DNA of 38,375 nucleotides from Cryptosporangium minutisporangium (GCF_039536245.1 NZ_BAAAYN010000063.1:6003-44377), one strand, 5' to 3'; positions 8,381 to 16,521 are shown, numbered from the stretch's first letter. Translations and numbers: made by a program. The notes: a model not told the origin generated them from the sequence alone.

Positions 8381-8820
8381 CAGCGGTCCCCTCCCTCGGT
8401 GTCGGCGGTCGTGAGGCCGGTTCCGCCGGGGTTGTCGAGATCGGCCGGCCCTGGCGCCCGACCGGACACGCCGACCGTGTCCGCGGCCGGCCACTCCCCC
8501 GGATCGCTGCCTGCGCGATTCGACCCCTCGGCGTCCAGCGGCGACTCCGCCGCCGTCCCGTCCCGGCGCCCGCCGGTATCGGACGGCGGGATATCCGTCG
8601 ATCCGCTCGGGAAACCCGTGTCGCCGGATCGGCTTCCCGGCACGTCGTCGGCTCCACCACCGGTCGGGCTCGGCCCGGCGCCCGGCTCGCGCTCGTCCGC
8701 GGCAGTGGACAGCGTCCCCCGCTCGGCGGGGGCCTCCTCGGCGATCGCGGTGCCCTGGCCGGGATCGTTCTCCTGCTCAACGTCCGTGTACGCCGGGGCC
8801 GGTCGGTCGTTGTTGCTCAC
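8380..8820 (-). CDS. Disordered acidic hypothetical protein, coupled to DUF1360
   Basis: A 146-residue protein with no family I recognise. It is made almost entirely of Asp, Glu, Gly, Pro, Ser, Thr and Ala, with no membrane segment and no obvious folded core (for example GGGADDVPGSRSGDTGF). It is therefore probably intrinsically disordered and soluble. The start is GTG 8820 with GGAGG five nt upstream. Open frame runs further up to 8934, but that part overlaps the divergent promoter region. It overlaps the DUF1360 start by one nt, the best hint of a shared role, perhaps in desiccation or envelope stress. That role is inference. Confidence 0.65.
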   Translation of the reverse strand: MSNNDRPAPAYTDVEQENDPGQGTAIAEEAPAERGTLSTAADEREPGAGPSPTGGGADDVPGSRSGDTGFPSGSTDIPPSDTGGRRDGTAAESPLDAEGSNRAGSDPGEWPAADTVGVSGRAPGPADLDNPGGTGLTTADTEGGDR

Positions 8821-8933
8821 AGATGCCTCCGTCCGACGGGTTCTGTCGGGGTCATGTCCACCTGACCGGTACGGAAACCTGTCGTCCGCGCAGAGAGTCA
8901 TATGCCACGTCCGCCGCCCCCAACTGGGGGACA

Positions 8934-10004
8934 ATGAGCCCCGGTACGTCGCAGCAGGAGGTTCGCGCCGCCGGGTCGGTCCGGGCCGCCACCGCGGCGC
9001 AAGCGATCGAAAGGGGCCAGGTCGCGGTGGTGCACTGTCGGATCGGGCTGGTCGGCGCCGGTCGAGCCGCGGCTGGGCACGCGTCGACGCTCTGCCGATT
9101 CCACGACGTGACGATCGTCGGCGTCACCGATCCCGACCTGACGGTCGCCACGCGGTTGGCCGCCGAGGTCAACGCGCCGGTGGCGCCCTCCCTCGCGGGC
9201 TTGCTGGCCCTGGAGCCGAGCGCGGTATACGTCTGCGTTCCACCGTTCGCCCACGGCCCGATCGAGGAGGAGCTGCTCGCAGCCGACCTGCCGATGTTCG
9301 TCGAGCCACCGCTCGGCGTCGACCGGGACGTCCCGGAGTCGCTGCTCCCGCAGGTCGCGACGGCCGGTGTGGTGACCTCGGTCGGGCACCACTGGAGGTA
9401 CTCGCCCGCGGTGACGCGCGCCCAGGCCGTGCTGTCCGGGCGGCCGATTCGATTGGTGACCGGCTCCTGGCTGGACGGCGTCGGCTCGTCCGATTGGTGG
9501 GGGCACCGGGACCGATCCGGCGGGCCACTCGTCGAGCAGGTCGGGAACCTGCTCGACCTGCTGCGCGCCCTCGTCGGCGAGGTGGTGGAGGTCTATGCGG
9601 CCGGCGACGGGACGCCACCGCCGGGCGTCCCGGACGCGGACGTCGACGGGGTGACCGCGGCGACGTTACGGTTCGCGTCCGGCGCGGTGGGCACGCTGGC
9701 CACCACGTGCCGGTTCGCCGGACGCCGTCGGGCCGGGCTGGAGATCTTCGCCGACGGGGCCAGCGTGACGATCGCCGAAGACGGATGCGAGATTCGGGTG
9801 GGCGACCGCTCGGAGTGGCACGCGGTCGACGCGGCGGACGCGCGGCACGCCGCCGACCGGGCCTTCGTCGACGCGCTCCGGCGACCGCAGGCGCGCAGCG
9901 GGGTGCTGGTCGACTACGGCCAGGCCGTCCGCACCCACCGGTTGGCCTGCGCACTCACCCGCTCGGCCGCCGAAGGGCGCCCGTTACGTCTGCGAAGAGA
10001 CTAA
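8934..10004 (+). CDS. Gfo/Idh/MocA-like oxidoreductase with altered catalytic motif
   Basis: About 356 residues. The N-terminal Rossmann domain has IGLVGAGRAAAGHA (G38, G41, G43) for NAD(P). The C-terminal Gfo/Idh/MocA domain includes GHHWRYSP and LVEQVGNLLDLLRALVGEV. Family members oxidise or reduce sugars, inositols and similar compounds. Two usual catalytic positions differ: the EKP motif reads E123-P124-P125, replacing the lysine, and the D-x-G-x-H-x-x-D motif has N204 for histidine. This may be a redox-inactive or altered-substrate member. The start is uncertain: ATG 8934 has a weak GGGGG upstream, while GTG codons near 9025 after AAAGGGG would place the Rossmann strand near the N-terminus, more like the family. 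Confidence 0.8.
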   Translation: MSPGTSQQEVRAAGSVRAATAAQAIERGQVAVVHCRIGLVGAGRAAAGHASTLCRFHDVTIVGVTDPDLTVATRLAAEVNAPVAPSLAGLLALEPSAVYVCVPPFAHGPIEEELLAADLPMFVEPPLGVDRDVPESLLPQVATAGVVTSVGHHWRYSPAVTRAQAVLSGRPIRLVTGSWLDGVGSSDWWGHRDRSGGPLVEQVGNLLDLLRALVGEVVEVYAAGDGTPPPGVPDADVDGVTAATLRFASGAVGTLATTCRFAGRRRAGLEIFADGASVTIAEDGCEIRVGDRSEWHAVDAADARHAADRAFVDALRRPQARSGVLVDYGQAVRTHRLACALTRSAAEGRPLRLRRD

Positions 10005-10045
10005 TTCCGTATGAGGTGGGAGGGCGGGGGGTGTAGGGCTGGAGA

Positions 10046-10258
10046 TCAGGGACGACCCCAGGCGGAGCGCATCATCGTCGCGTACTCCTGACCGCGGGGC
10101 GGGTCACCGTGGAACGCGCCGGCCGTGGACCGGTCGAAGAACGCGTGCCGCTCGGCGCGCGCCCACGCGGCGGAGGCAGCCGCCACCCGCGACGCTCGAC
10201 GCCACATCCACGCCGTCCACACGCCGAAGGTGTCCGGCCGACCCGCGATCTCTGACAT
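10046..10258 (-). CDS. Small hypothetical protein (70 aa)
   Basis: A 70-residue frame from ATG 10258 with GGGAGCG six nt upstream. The sequence is Ala/Arg/Trp-rich at first (FGVWTAWMWRRASRVAAASAAW) and ends in a polar tail (RGQEYATMMRSAWGRP). The first half could form an amphipathic helix. I recognise no family. It lies beyond the strong hairpin at 10361-10395, so it is probably transcribed separately from the YihY operon. The good ribosome site and clean stop support a real gene, but a chance frame remains possible. Confidence 0.5.
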   Translation of the reverse strand: MSEIAGRPDTFGVWTAWMWRRASRVAAASAAWARAERHAFFDRSTAGAFHGDPPRGQEYATMMRSAWGRP

Positions 10259-10360
10259 GTGTGCACGCTCCCGATCAAACGCAATTCCCGCGGAACGCGG
10301 GGCCTGGACCACCAGCTACCCGGATCGCGGGAACTCGAATCGCCGATCGGCACTGAACCG

Positions 10361-10395
10361 ATGGAGCCCTGCGCCGCTCCGGCGCAGGGCTCCAT
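10361..10395. terminator. Hairpin terminator of the YihY operon
   Basis: A perfect 15-bp stem: arms 10361-10375 and 10381-10395, loop GCTCC. It starts 22 nt downstream (minus strand) of the DUF4235 stop. Confidence 0.65.
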
Positions 10396-10417
10396 TATGG
10401 ACTACAGCTGGCTCCGC

Positions 10418-10687
10418 TCAGTCACCGGGCCAGGAGCCGGTCGACTTCGCCCAGGCCTGCGCGCCCGCCCGGTCGATCGTGGCCTTGACCACGGCGTAGA
10501 TCGCGCCCTGAATAGCGGAGGCGAGCAGAACCTCGCCCCAGCCGTACTCACTCTGGGTGGCACCGGGGGCGTCGTCCTCCCCGGAGACCTTCTTCCAGAC
10601 CTGCTTGAAGATCACCCCGGCGACGAGGCCACCCAGCATGCCGCTGGCCAGGCCGATCGGCCGGTACGCGACGGCGGAGGCTTTCAT
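10418..10687 (-). CDS. DUF4235 membrane protein
   Basis: An 89-residue protein. Residues ~8-30 form a glycine-rich membrane helix (GLASGMLGGLVAGVIFKQVWKKV). A second hydrophobic stretch at ~53-67 (LLASAIQGAIYAVVKATIDRAG) matches the conserved DUF4235 core. It is an actinobacterial family of unknown role. ATG 10687 overlaps the DUF3618 stop by four nt (ATGA), so translation is coupled. It is the last gene of the YihY operon. Confidence 0.85.
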   Translation of the reverse strand: MKASAVAYRPIGLASGMLGGLVAGVIFKQVWKKVSGEDDAPGATQSEYGWGEVLLASAIQGAIYAVVKATIDRAGAQAWAKSTGSWPGD

Positions 10688-11193
10688 CGGCGACCCGCCT
10701 TCCGCAGCGCCTGCCGGACCTGGGCGGCCGCAACGGCTCGCCGAGCCCGCACCGTCGTGGGGGCACGCCGGGCCTGCACGGTCCGGACGCCCACCACGAG
10801 GACCACGAGCGTCGCCGCCGCACCGGCCGCGACCTGCGGCCACGGCGCGTACCGCGAGAGGGCGGCCTTGCCGCGCTCCGACGACGCCTGCGCCTTCACC
10901 CGGCCGACTTCCGCGCGCTCACGCAGCACGGCGGTGCGGCCGGTGGCCTTGGCCTTGAGCGAGTCGGCGGTGTGCCCGATCTGCTCCTTGGCCTGCACGG
11001 CCTTCTCCCGGAACTGCTCTTTGGTCTGGTCGACCTTCGCCTGCGCCTGGGCCTTCACGTCGGCCTTAGCCGCGAGGGCTTCGACGGTGTCCCCCAGCTC
11101 AGCACGGATCTCGGCGATCTCGGCGCGCAGTGCGTCGGGGTCTTTCGACGGCTCGACGGCCGTCGATCCCTTCTTCGCGTCGTCCGAACTCAT
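10684..11193 (-). CDS. DUF3618 protein with coiled coil and membrane anchor
   Basis: A 169-residue protein. Residues ~19-45 carry the DUF3618 signature (PDALRAEIAEIRAELGDTVEALAAK). A Lys/Gln/Glu/Ala-rich helical stretch to ~105 probably forms a coiled coil. One membrane segment (AAGAAATLVVLVVGV, ~122-136) and a basic tail follow. This predicts a membrane-anchored protein with a long cytoplasmic helix. The family has no proven function but recurs next to holin-like and YihY genes in actinobacteria. ATG 11193 overlaps the holin-like stop by four nt, and GAAGGAG lies about 12 nt upstream. Confidence 0.85.
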   Translation of the reverse strand: MSSDDAKKGSTAVEPSKDPDALRAEIAEIRAELGDTVEALAAKADVKAQAQAKVDQTKEQFREKAVQAKEQIGHTADSLKAKATGRTAVLRERAEVGRVKAQASSERGKAALSRYAPWPQVAAGAAATLVVLVVGVRTVQARRAPTTVRARRAVAAAQVRQALRKAGRR

Positions 11194-11627
11194 CGGTGGG
11201 CACGCTCCTTCACGGTGTTGATGTCCTGCTTGACGCCGTCGACCGCCTCGGCCGGTACCGGCGGGGTGGCCTGCTGGATCTCCTTCTTGCCGGTGAGCGC
11301 GAGAACGCCGGCGACGGCGAACAGCACGACCGCGACGATCAGCGCGGACGCCCACACCGGCAGGACCAGCGCGAGGGCAGCGATCGCGGCCGTGACCAGC
11401 GCACCGACGCCGTAGAGCGCCACCACGCCGGCGCCGCCGAACATGCCGGCACCGAGCCCGGCCTTCTTGCCCTTCTGGGTCAGCTCCAGCTGTGCCAGCT
11501 TCAGCTCGTCGCGCACCAGGGTGGAGACCTGGTCGGCGAGTCGGGTGACGAGCTCAGCGGTCGACGCGTCCGCGGCGTTGAAACGCCCCGGAGAGGGCGA
11601 CGGCGCCTGCTCGGTCTGGGTGGCCAT
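11190..11627 (-). CDS. Holin-superfamily III-like membrane protein (phage_holin_3_6 / DUF1469)
   Basis: A 145-residue protein with an N-terminal amphipathic region (STAELVTRLADQVSTLVRDEL) and two long membrane segments at about residues 59-85 and 89-111. This is the usual actinobacterial phage_holin_3_6/DUF1469 layout. Despite the name, chromosomal copies in this context are not phage genes: nothing viral surrounds it. They are thought to act in envelope or osmotic stress. ATG 11627 has GGAAGGGAG upstream in the 18-nt gap behind YihY. Confidence 0.85.
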   Translation of the reverse strand: MATQTEQAPSPSPGRFNAADASTAELVTRLADQVSTLVRDELKLAQLELTQKGKKAGLGAGMFGGAGVVALYGVGALVTAAIAALALVLPVWASALIVAVVLFAVAGVLALTGKKEIQQATPPVPAEAVDGVKQDINTVKERAHR

Positions 11628-11645
11628 GGGGACTCCCTTCCTGAT

Positions 11646-12641
11646 TCAGGTGAACGAACCTTCGGTGCTCGGGCCGACCTCGTCGGCCTTGCGGGCACCG
11701 CGACGACCGAGAGGCTTCTCCGGGCCGGTGGTGCTGTCCCGCTTGGTCTGGGCTTCCAGTTCGGCGTTCAGTTCGGCGCCGAACAGAATCGCCAGACAGG
11801 AGATGTAGAGCCAGAGGTTGAGCACGATGACGCCGGCGAGCGCGCCGTACGTCTTGTTGTAGCTACCGAAGTTGTTGACGTAGAACGAGAAGCCCGCCGA
11901 CGCGATGAGCCACAGCACGGTCGCGACCACGGCACCCCAGGAGACCCAGCGGAACTTGGGGTTGTCGCGGTCGGGCGCGTAGCGGTACAGCAGGCCGAGG
12001 CCGAACATCATCAGCACGGCGAGCAGCACCCACCGGCCGACGTTGACGACACCACTGGCGAACGAGCCGAGCTTGAGCGCGTCGAGCACCGGCGGGACCA
12101 CGGCGACCAGCAGGATCGCGACCACGAACGCCACGATCGCGCCGAGCGTCATCAGGATCGCCAGGGCGCGCTTCTTGGCGAAGTTCCGCTCGTCCTTCTC
12201 GTCGTACGCGGTGTTGACCGCTTGGATCATCCCGTTCATGCCGCCGGACGCGCTCCAGAGCACCGCAGCGAGCGAGAGGATCAGTCCGATCGACAGCCCC
12301 TTGCCACTGGCGCTGGTCGCCGCGGTGATCGGATCGGTGATCACCGACTTCACGTCCGCCGACAGGCTCGCGGTGAGCTCGTCGATCTGGTTGGCGATCT
12401 GATCGGGGCTCGCGACCAGCCCGTAGACGGTGATCGCACCGATCGCGGCCGGGATCAATGCCAGCCACGCGTAGAACGCTGCCGCCGCGGCGGCGGTCGA
12501 GATCTGGTCCTCCCTGAATTCCCGAACCGTACGGACCAGTACGTCTTTCCAGCCCCGCGCGGGAATCTGACGGGGTGAGTCCGCTTGACGGCCGCGCGCA
12601 TCGCCGCTGCGTGCGTCACCGCCCGCAGAAATCGCGGTCAT
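11646..12641 (-). CDS. YihY/BrkB family membrane protein
   Basis: A 331-residue integral membrane protein. After a ~45-residue cytoplasmic head come about six membrane helices with family motifs: AFYAWLALIPAAIGA near residue 55, WSASGGMNGMIQAVNTAY near 130-147, LLYRYAPDRDNPKFRWVSWGA near 220, and GSYNKTYGALAGVIVLNLWLY near 260-280. The family was once called ribonuclease BN, but that activity belongs to another protein. Its true role, possibly transport or envelope stability, is unsettled. The Arg/Lys-rich tail is cytoplasmic. I chose ATG 12641 (GGGGGTAGGCGG just upstream) over an in-frame start at 12701. It is first gene of a four-gene operon. Confidence 0.88.
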   Translation of the reverse strand: MTAISAGGDARSGDARGRQADSPRQIPARGWKDVLVRTVREFREDQISTAAAAAAFYAWLALIPAAIGAITVYGLVASPDQIANQIDELTASLSADVKSVITDPITAATSASGKGLSIGLILSLAAVLWSASGGMNGMIQAVNTAYDEKDERNFAKKRALAILMTLGAIVAFVVAILLVAVVPPVLDALKLGSFASGVVNVGRWVLLAVLMMFGLGLLYRYAPDRDNPKFRWVSWGAVVATVLWLIASAGFSFYVNNFGSYNKTYGALAGVIVLNLWLYISCLAILFGAELNAELEAQTKRDSTTGPEKPLGRRGARKADEVGPSTEGSFT

Positions 12642-12992
12642 CCGCCTACCCCCTCGGCTGTGCTCGGTCTGCCCTCCCATACCCGGGGTGACGGCGGTCA
12701 ATGCCTCTTGCGTCGGATCGGTCCCGAAACGCCGTGCCGGACAGTTGGGGGCACGGCCACCGGGTGGATCCTCCCTCTTGTCCGGTCCACCCTGTTATCT
12801 CGGCGTCCGCTTCCGTACTCTGAACGCGATGGAGCGGTTGAGCAGCCAGCCACTTCCGGGTGCCGTGCGCCTCGGCGCGCGCCCAGCGCGGTGTTCAGCG
12901 AGGGAGCAGCCCCCGCGGCCGCGCTTGCGCTCGGTTCAGCTAGCGCAGTCGCCATGCGGGCATGGCGGCACCGACCGTACGGAGGAGCCGCC
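12642..12992. other. Divergent intergenic region without a gene
   Basis: This 351-nt region separates the divergent YihY operon and the STAS gene. It holds two small dyads: CCGTGCC at 12732-12738 with GGCACGG at 12750-12756, and GGTGGA at 12763-12768 with TCCACC at 12786-12791. They could be regulator sites. No convincing coding frame is present, and I could not place a -10/-35 pair. Confidence 0.5.
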
Positions 12993-13412
12993 ATGACTGC
13001 ACCAGAAGCCGAGTGGACGAGAGCAGAGAGCGGCGTAGAGGTCCGAACCGTCGCGGAGAGTGCGGGATCGCCGGTCGAAGAGACGCTGACCGTCGCCACC
13101 CATCGCGACCCGACCGGTCTCACCACCGTGAAGGTCGACGGCGAACTCGACATGCTGACCGCGCCGACGCTGATGTCGGTGGTCGGCGACGAACTCGACC
13201 GCGGGTGCACCCGCCTGCTCGTTGATCTGCGGCCGGTCACCTTCCTCGGCTCCAGCGGGCTGACCGCGCTGATCGCGCTCGCTCGTCGGTGTACGGACGA
13301 TCAGGTCCGGTTGCGGCTCGTCGCGGACGGGCCCAACGTGCTGCGCCCGTTGGAGATCACCGGCCTGACGGCCGCGTTCAACACGGTCAGCGACCCGCTC
13401 GAAGCCTGGTGA
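12993..13412 (+). CDS. STAS-domain anti-sigma factor antagonist
   Basis: A 139-residue protein. After a ~30-residue N-terminal extension, residues ~31-135 form a SpoIIAA/RsbV-type STAS domain: VKVDGELDMLTAPTL, LLVDLRPVTFLGSSGLTAL, then the C-terminal GLTAAFNTVSDP. S87 in the LGSSGL motif aligns with the phosphorylated serine of SpoIIAA/RsbV. This is the only STAS protein in the window that keeps it. When unphosphorylated, such antagonists bind the anti-sigma kinase and release the sigma factor. Candidate partners are the anti-sigma factor at 16027 and the two STAS-HATPase fusions. ATG 12993 follows GGAGGAG at 12981-12987. It stands alone. Confidence 0.9.
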   Translation: MTAPEAEWTRAESGVEVRTVAESAGSPVEETLTVATHRDPTGLTTVKVDGELDMLTAPTLMSVVGDELDRGCTRLLVDLRPVTFLGSSGLTALIALARRCTDDQVRLRLVADGPNVLRPLEITGLTAAFNTVSDPLEAW

Positions 13413-13419
13413 GCCCGGC

Positions 13420-13439
13420 GAGCCGGTTTGCTCCGGCTC
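13420..13439. terminator. Short bidirectional hairpin
   Basis: GAGCCGG (13420-13426) and CCGGCTC (13433-13439) around TTTGCT lie between the convergent STAS and glycosyltransferase genes and overlap the latter's stop. A modest stem. Confidence 0.45.
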
Positions 13440-14718
13440 AGTCCGTGGCCTCGATCAGGTCGTCGCCGACGTCGACGGACGCCGGTTCGTTGAGCACCGT
13501 CGGCACCACGGACTCGTACACGCGTCCGGTATCGACGGCCACACGGTTCCAGTCGTAGCGGGAGCGGGCCCGATCGGCCCCGGCCACGCCGAAGCCGAGG
13601 CACCGCACCGGGTCACCCAGCAGGATGCGGAGCGCGGTGGCCAGCTGGTCCGGTCGACGCGGAGCCACCTGCACACCGGTGACGCCGTCCACGACGACGT
13701 CGGACACCGCGCCCACCGCGGTAGCCACCACCGGGACGCCACACGCCATGGCTTCGAGTACCGAGCCGGCGTCGACCGGCCCGTGCCACGGCACGCAGAT
13801 CACCGCGTCGGCCGAGCGCAGCATCGCCGGACGGGCATCGATGTCCACCGAGCCCAGGTCCTCGTCGACGAACGTGACCCGGTCGGCCACCTCCAGCCGT
13901 TCGGCGCCGATGCGCAGCCGCTCGATCTCCTCCGCCCGGGCCCCGTCGCCCGCGGAGTCCGCCAGGATCACCAACTCGACGGCGGGCAGCCCGCGCAGCG
14001 CGGCGATCACGGTCTCGAAGCCGCTGCTCGGAACCGCCTCACCGACCGCGACGAGCCGCGGCGCGTCGGAGCGCCGGGCCGACCGGCCGTTGGGCGAGTA
14101 CCGCTCGACGTCGACCGCGGAAGGCACCAGCCGGATGTGGTCCCGGGGTACGCCCATCCGGGCGAGCTCCTCGACCTCGTCGTCGCTGCGTGCAATGACC
14201 GCGGTGACCGACCGGGCGAGCGCCACCTCCAGCCGGATGCGGTTGGCCAGGCCGGGGTCGACCGCTCCCGGCCGTCGACGCTGGGAGGCGCCGAACGCCC
14301 CGAACGTCAGTACGACCGGCATTGGGGCCTCGGCCGCTCCGCCGCCGATCAGGGCAGATTCCCGCAGTTGTTGGCGACCGGCCGAGGCCGCGAGCCCGGA
14401 GGTCCAGGAGTGCGCGTGCACGACGTCGGGGCGTTGGTCCCGCCAGAGAGCGGCCAGCTCGCGCCCGAACTCGCCCAGCCAGGGAGCCAGTTCCTGCTCG
14501 GCGATCGGCCGGACCGGTCCTGCCGTGACCTGGTGCACGACCACGCCGGGCCGTAGGCGTTCGCGGTCCGGGGCCTCCGGATCGACGCGCCTGGTGTACA
14601 CCACCACCTCGTGACCGCGCTCGGCGAGTGCCGCGGCGAGTCGATCCGATTCCGGAACGGCCGTGCGCTCGCGCGCGCTGGAGAGAGCTGTCGGTGCCGA
14701 CACCATCGCGATCTTCAT
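13438..14718 (-). CDS. Glycosyltransferase, GT4-like (GT-B fold)
   Basis: A 426-residue cytoplasmic enzyme. The N-terminal acceptor domain starts MKIAMVSAPT and contains DVVHAHSWTSGL (~98-109). The linker VPSAVDVERYSP (~210) and the C-terminal donor domain (~225-400) follow, with EAMACGVPVVATAVGAVSDVV (the E-x7-E-like nucleotide-sugar region). This is the normal length and order for family 4, which transfers sugars from NDP or GDP donors with retention. The substrate is not visible. The start is ATG 14718, with GGGAGGG about eleven nt upstream. The gene stands alone, convergent with the STAS gene. About 20 C-terminal residues are acidic (SVDVGDDLIEATD). Confidence 0.87.
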   Translation of the reverse strand: MKIAMVSAPTALSSARERTAVPESDRLAAALAERGHEVVVYTRRVDPEAPDRERLRPGVVVHQVTAGPVRPIAEQELAPWLGEFGRELAALWRDQRPDVVHAHSWTSGLAASAGRQQLRESALIGGGAAEAPMPVVLTFGAFGASQRRRPGAVDPGLANRIRLEVALARSVTAVIARSDDEVEELARMGVPRDHIRLVPSAVDVERYSPNGRSARRSDAPRLVAVGEAVPSSGFETVIAALRGLPAVELVILADSAGDGARAEEIERLRIGAERLEVADRVTFVDEDLGSVDIDARPAMLRSADAVICVPWHGPVDAGSVLEAMACGVPVVATAVGAVSDVVVDGVTGVQVAPRRPDQLATALRILLGDPVRCLGFGVAGADRARSRYDWNRVAVDTGRVYESVVPTVLNEPASVDVGDDLIEATD

Positions 14719-15257
14719 GAAGCAGTCGCCCTCCCGGAGAGGTCTCGTGGGAATCCCACTCCTGTCCCTACGCTATGCCCCGACGGGCCGCTCCTGTCCA
14801 CATTTCCACGACCGGTGTGCCTTACTCGTCACCGCGAGGCTTCAGCACTCACGGTAGACGCGCCACATCACACGCTCCCCCTGCCCGCCGGATGGGGGCA
14901 GGCCACGAATCGTCCGAATTCAGGTGTGTGAGGCACCCGGGGCCGGGTATGGGAGCTGTGGCCCCACTCCTCAAGGCGCGGCGTTATCGCTGGCCAGGCG
15001 TGAGGCGGAGACGAGTTCGCCGGAGCCGGGTGCAGACCGAGCGCCCCCTGGCGACCGATGACGGCGCCGAGCAGACGTGCGCCGACAACAGGACAGCGGC
15101 CGGGCGCGACGACGTCCGGCGTCCCACCATCAGCCCGACGCGGGCTTGCACGTCCCGGGTCCAGCAGCGGGCCCACGGCGGGTCTTTCCGCCGGACCTTT
15201 CCGACCGACCCGGGCGGCCGGCGCCACCGGCGCGGACCGTCCTCGTGAGGAGGAAGA
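14719..15257. other. 539-nt intergenic region between divergent genes
   Basis: It lies between the divergent glycosyltransferase and SRPBCC genes. A ~100-codon frame (14949-15248) is Arg-rich with no recognisable family, so I do not call it. The only regulatory hint is a GTGT-N15-GGGTAT motif (listed separately). GAGGAGGA at 15246-15253 is the ribosome site of the SRPBCC gene. Confidence 0.5.
14926..14950 (+). promoter_or_regulatory. Candidate SigF/SigB-type promoter (weak)
   Basis: GTGT, a 15-nt spacer and GGGTAT match the GTTT-N14-16-GGGTAT pattern of general-stress sigma factors with one mismatch. It points toward the SRPBCC gene at 15258, leaving a ~300-nt leader. This could be chance. 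Confidence 0.22.
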
Positions 15258-15929
15258 GTGAGCACCATCGAGCGATCGATCGACGTCCACGTGCCGGTGC
15301 GTACGGCCTACGACCAGTGGACGCAGTTCGAAACGTTCCCGCAGTTCATGGAGGGCGTCGAGAACATTCAGCAGATCGACGACGTCCACACCCACTGGCG
15401 GACGAACATCGCCGGCGTACGCCGCGAGTTCGACGCCGAGATCACCGAGCAGCGTCCGGACGAGCGGGTCGCCTGGAAGGCCACCGACGGCGAGGAGCAG
15501 GCCGGTGTCGTCACGTTCCACCGGTTGGACGACGAGAACACCCGGATCATGCTCCAGTTGGAGTTCCATCCGGAGGGCGCGGTCGAGAAGGCCGGCGACG
15601 CGCTCGGCCTCGTCTCGCACCGCGTGAAGGGTGACCTCGAGCGGTTCAAGACCTTCATCGAGGCGCACGGCTCCTCGACCGGCGCATGGCGCGGCGAGGT
15701 CGACGCGCCCCCGCAGCGGGGCGCGGCGGGCACCGGCGGGCAGAGCACCGACGCATCCGCGACCGGGGGCTACTGGACGCCCCGGACCGAGGAGGACCCG
15801 AACGCGATGGCCCACGGTGTTCCTCCGATGCCGTCGGGGTCCGATCCGCTGACCAACCGGTCCGCGATGTCGACCGAGGACGCCCAGCGGGCGTTCGACG
15901 AGGGCCGCCCGGCGGGCCCGCTGCCCTGA
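15258..15929 (+). CDS. SRPBCC-family protein with disordered C-terminal tail
   Basis: A 223-residue protein. Residues ~1-140 form a START-like SRPBCC (polyketide cyclase/dehydrase) domain: SIDVHVPVRTAYDQWTQFETFPQFMEGV, RREFDAEITEQRPDERVAWK, and the long C-terminal helix RVKGDLERFKTFIEA. This fold holds hydrophobic ligands in a cavity. The ligand is unknown. The last ~80 residues (Gly/Ser/Pro-rich, with GGYWTPRTEEDPNAMAHGVPP) look disordered, with a conserved-looking tail. The GTG start at 15258 is well supported by GAGGAGGA a few nt upstream. It is followed after 97 nt by the anti-sigma/sigF pair, so co-expression under stress is plausible. Confidence 0.85.
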   Translation: MSTIERSIDVHVPVRTAYDQWTQFETFPQFMEGVENIQQIDDVHTHWRTNIAGVRREFDAEITEQRPDERVAWKATDGEEQAGVVTFHRLDDENTRIMLQLEFHPEGAVEKAGDALGLVSHRVKGDLERFKTFIEAHGSSTGAWRGEVDAPPQRGAAGTGGQSTDASATGGYWTPRTEEDPNAMAHGVPPMPSGSDPLTNRSAMSTEDAQRAFDEGRPAGPLP

Positions 15930-16026
15930 TCCATCCATCGGCCGTGCCGGACCGGGCCGCGTCAGCGGTCCGGACGGCCGGGCCGGGGACCACACCCGGC
16001 CAATAGCGAAACGAGGGGGGCCTCCG

Positions 16027-16521
16027 GTGCCCGCGACACTGCGCCAGTCCCAACCAGCTTTCCTGACGACTCCCGCCCGATCCGCGCCGCACCGCGCCCC
16101 GGACGCGAGCGCCCCCGACGATGCGATGGAGGTGATCTGTCCCGCGAACGCCACGCAGCTTCCGGTCCTGCGCGCGATCGCGACGTCGATCGCACTCCGC
16201 GCGGACGCCGACCTCGATCTGGTCGCCGACCTGCGACTGGCGGTCGACGAGGCGTGTTCGGCGCTGGTCCGCGCCGCCGGCCCGGACGAACCGCTGCACT
16301 GCCGGTTCGTCCAGCACCCGGACGCCGTCGAGGTGACCGCCGCGGTCTGGTCGCCCCAGGCGGCCTCGGCCGAGGACGAACTCGGTGTTCTGCTCCTAAC
16401 CAGCCTGACCGACCGGATCGCCACCGAAACCCAGGCACTCGACGACGGCTACGAGCTGCGGACGTCGCTGCTCGTACGGCTCCAGCCGGGAACCTCCCGG
16501 ACCCGAGAGGAGCACCCGTGA
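16027..16521 (+). CDS. Anti-sigma regulatory factor, RsbW-like
   Basis: A 164-residue protein. After ~33 poorly conserved residues it has the HATPase-type core: MEVICPANATQLPVLRAIA, the N box DLRLAVDEACSALVRAA (~63-80), and LLLTSLTDRI near residue 125. It overlaps sigF by four nt (GTGA), the classic arrangement for an anti-sigma factor that binds the sigma encoded next to it. The canonical D-x-G motif of the G1 box is not visible: the equivalent stretch reads VWSPQ. ATP binding may therefore be unusual, as in some actinobacterial relatives. The start is GTG 16027 after a GAGGGGGG run. An internal ATG at residue 34 is an alternative. Confidence 0.82.
   Translation: MPATLRQSQPAFLTTPARSAPHRAPDASAPDDAMEVICPANATQLPVLRAIATSIALRADADLDLVADLRLAVDEACSALVRAAGPDEPLHCRFVQHPDAVEVTAAVWSPQAASAEDELGVLLLTSLTDRIATETQALDDGYELRTSLLVRLQPGTSRTREEHP

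Noticed and set aside
7886-10036. 716-residue open frame on the plus strand
   Set aside because: It runs antisense to DUF1360 and the disordered protein and out of frame through the oxidoreductase; no domain is recognisable.
11190-11627. Phage origin suggested by the holin-like name
   Set aside because: No other viral gene, integrase or attachment repeat is present; this holin-like family is chromosomal in actinobacteria.
12829-12996. 56-codon frame before the STAS gene
   Set aside because: No ribosome site or recognisable sequence; it overlaps the start of the STAS gene.
14949-15248. About 100-codon frame ahead of the SRPBCC gene
   Set aside because: Arg-rich, no family, no ribosome site; more likely untranslated leader.
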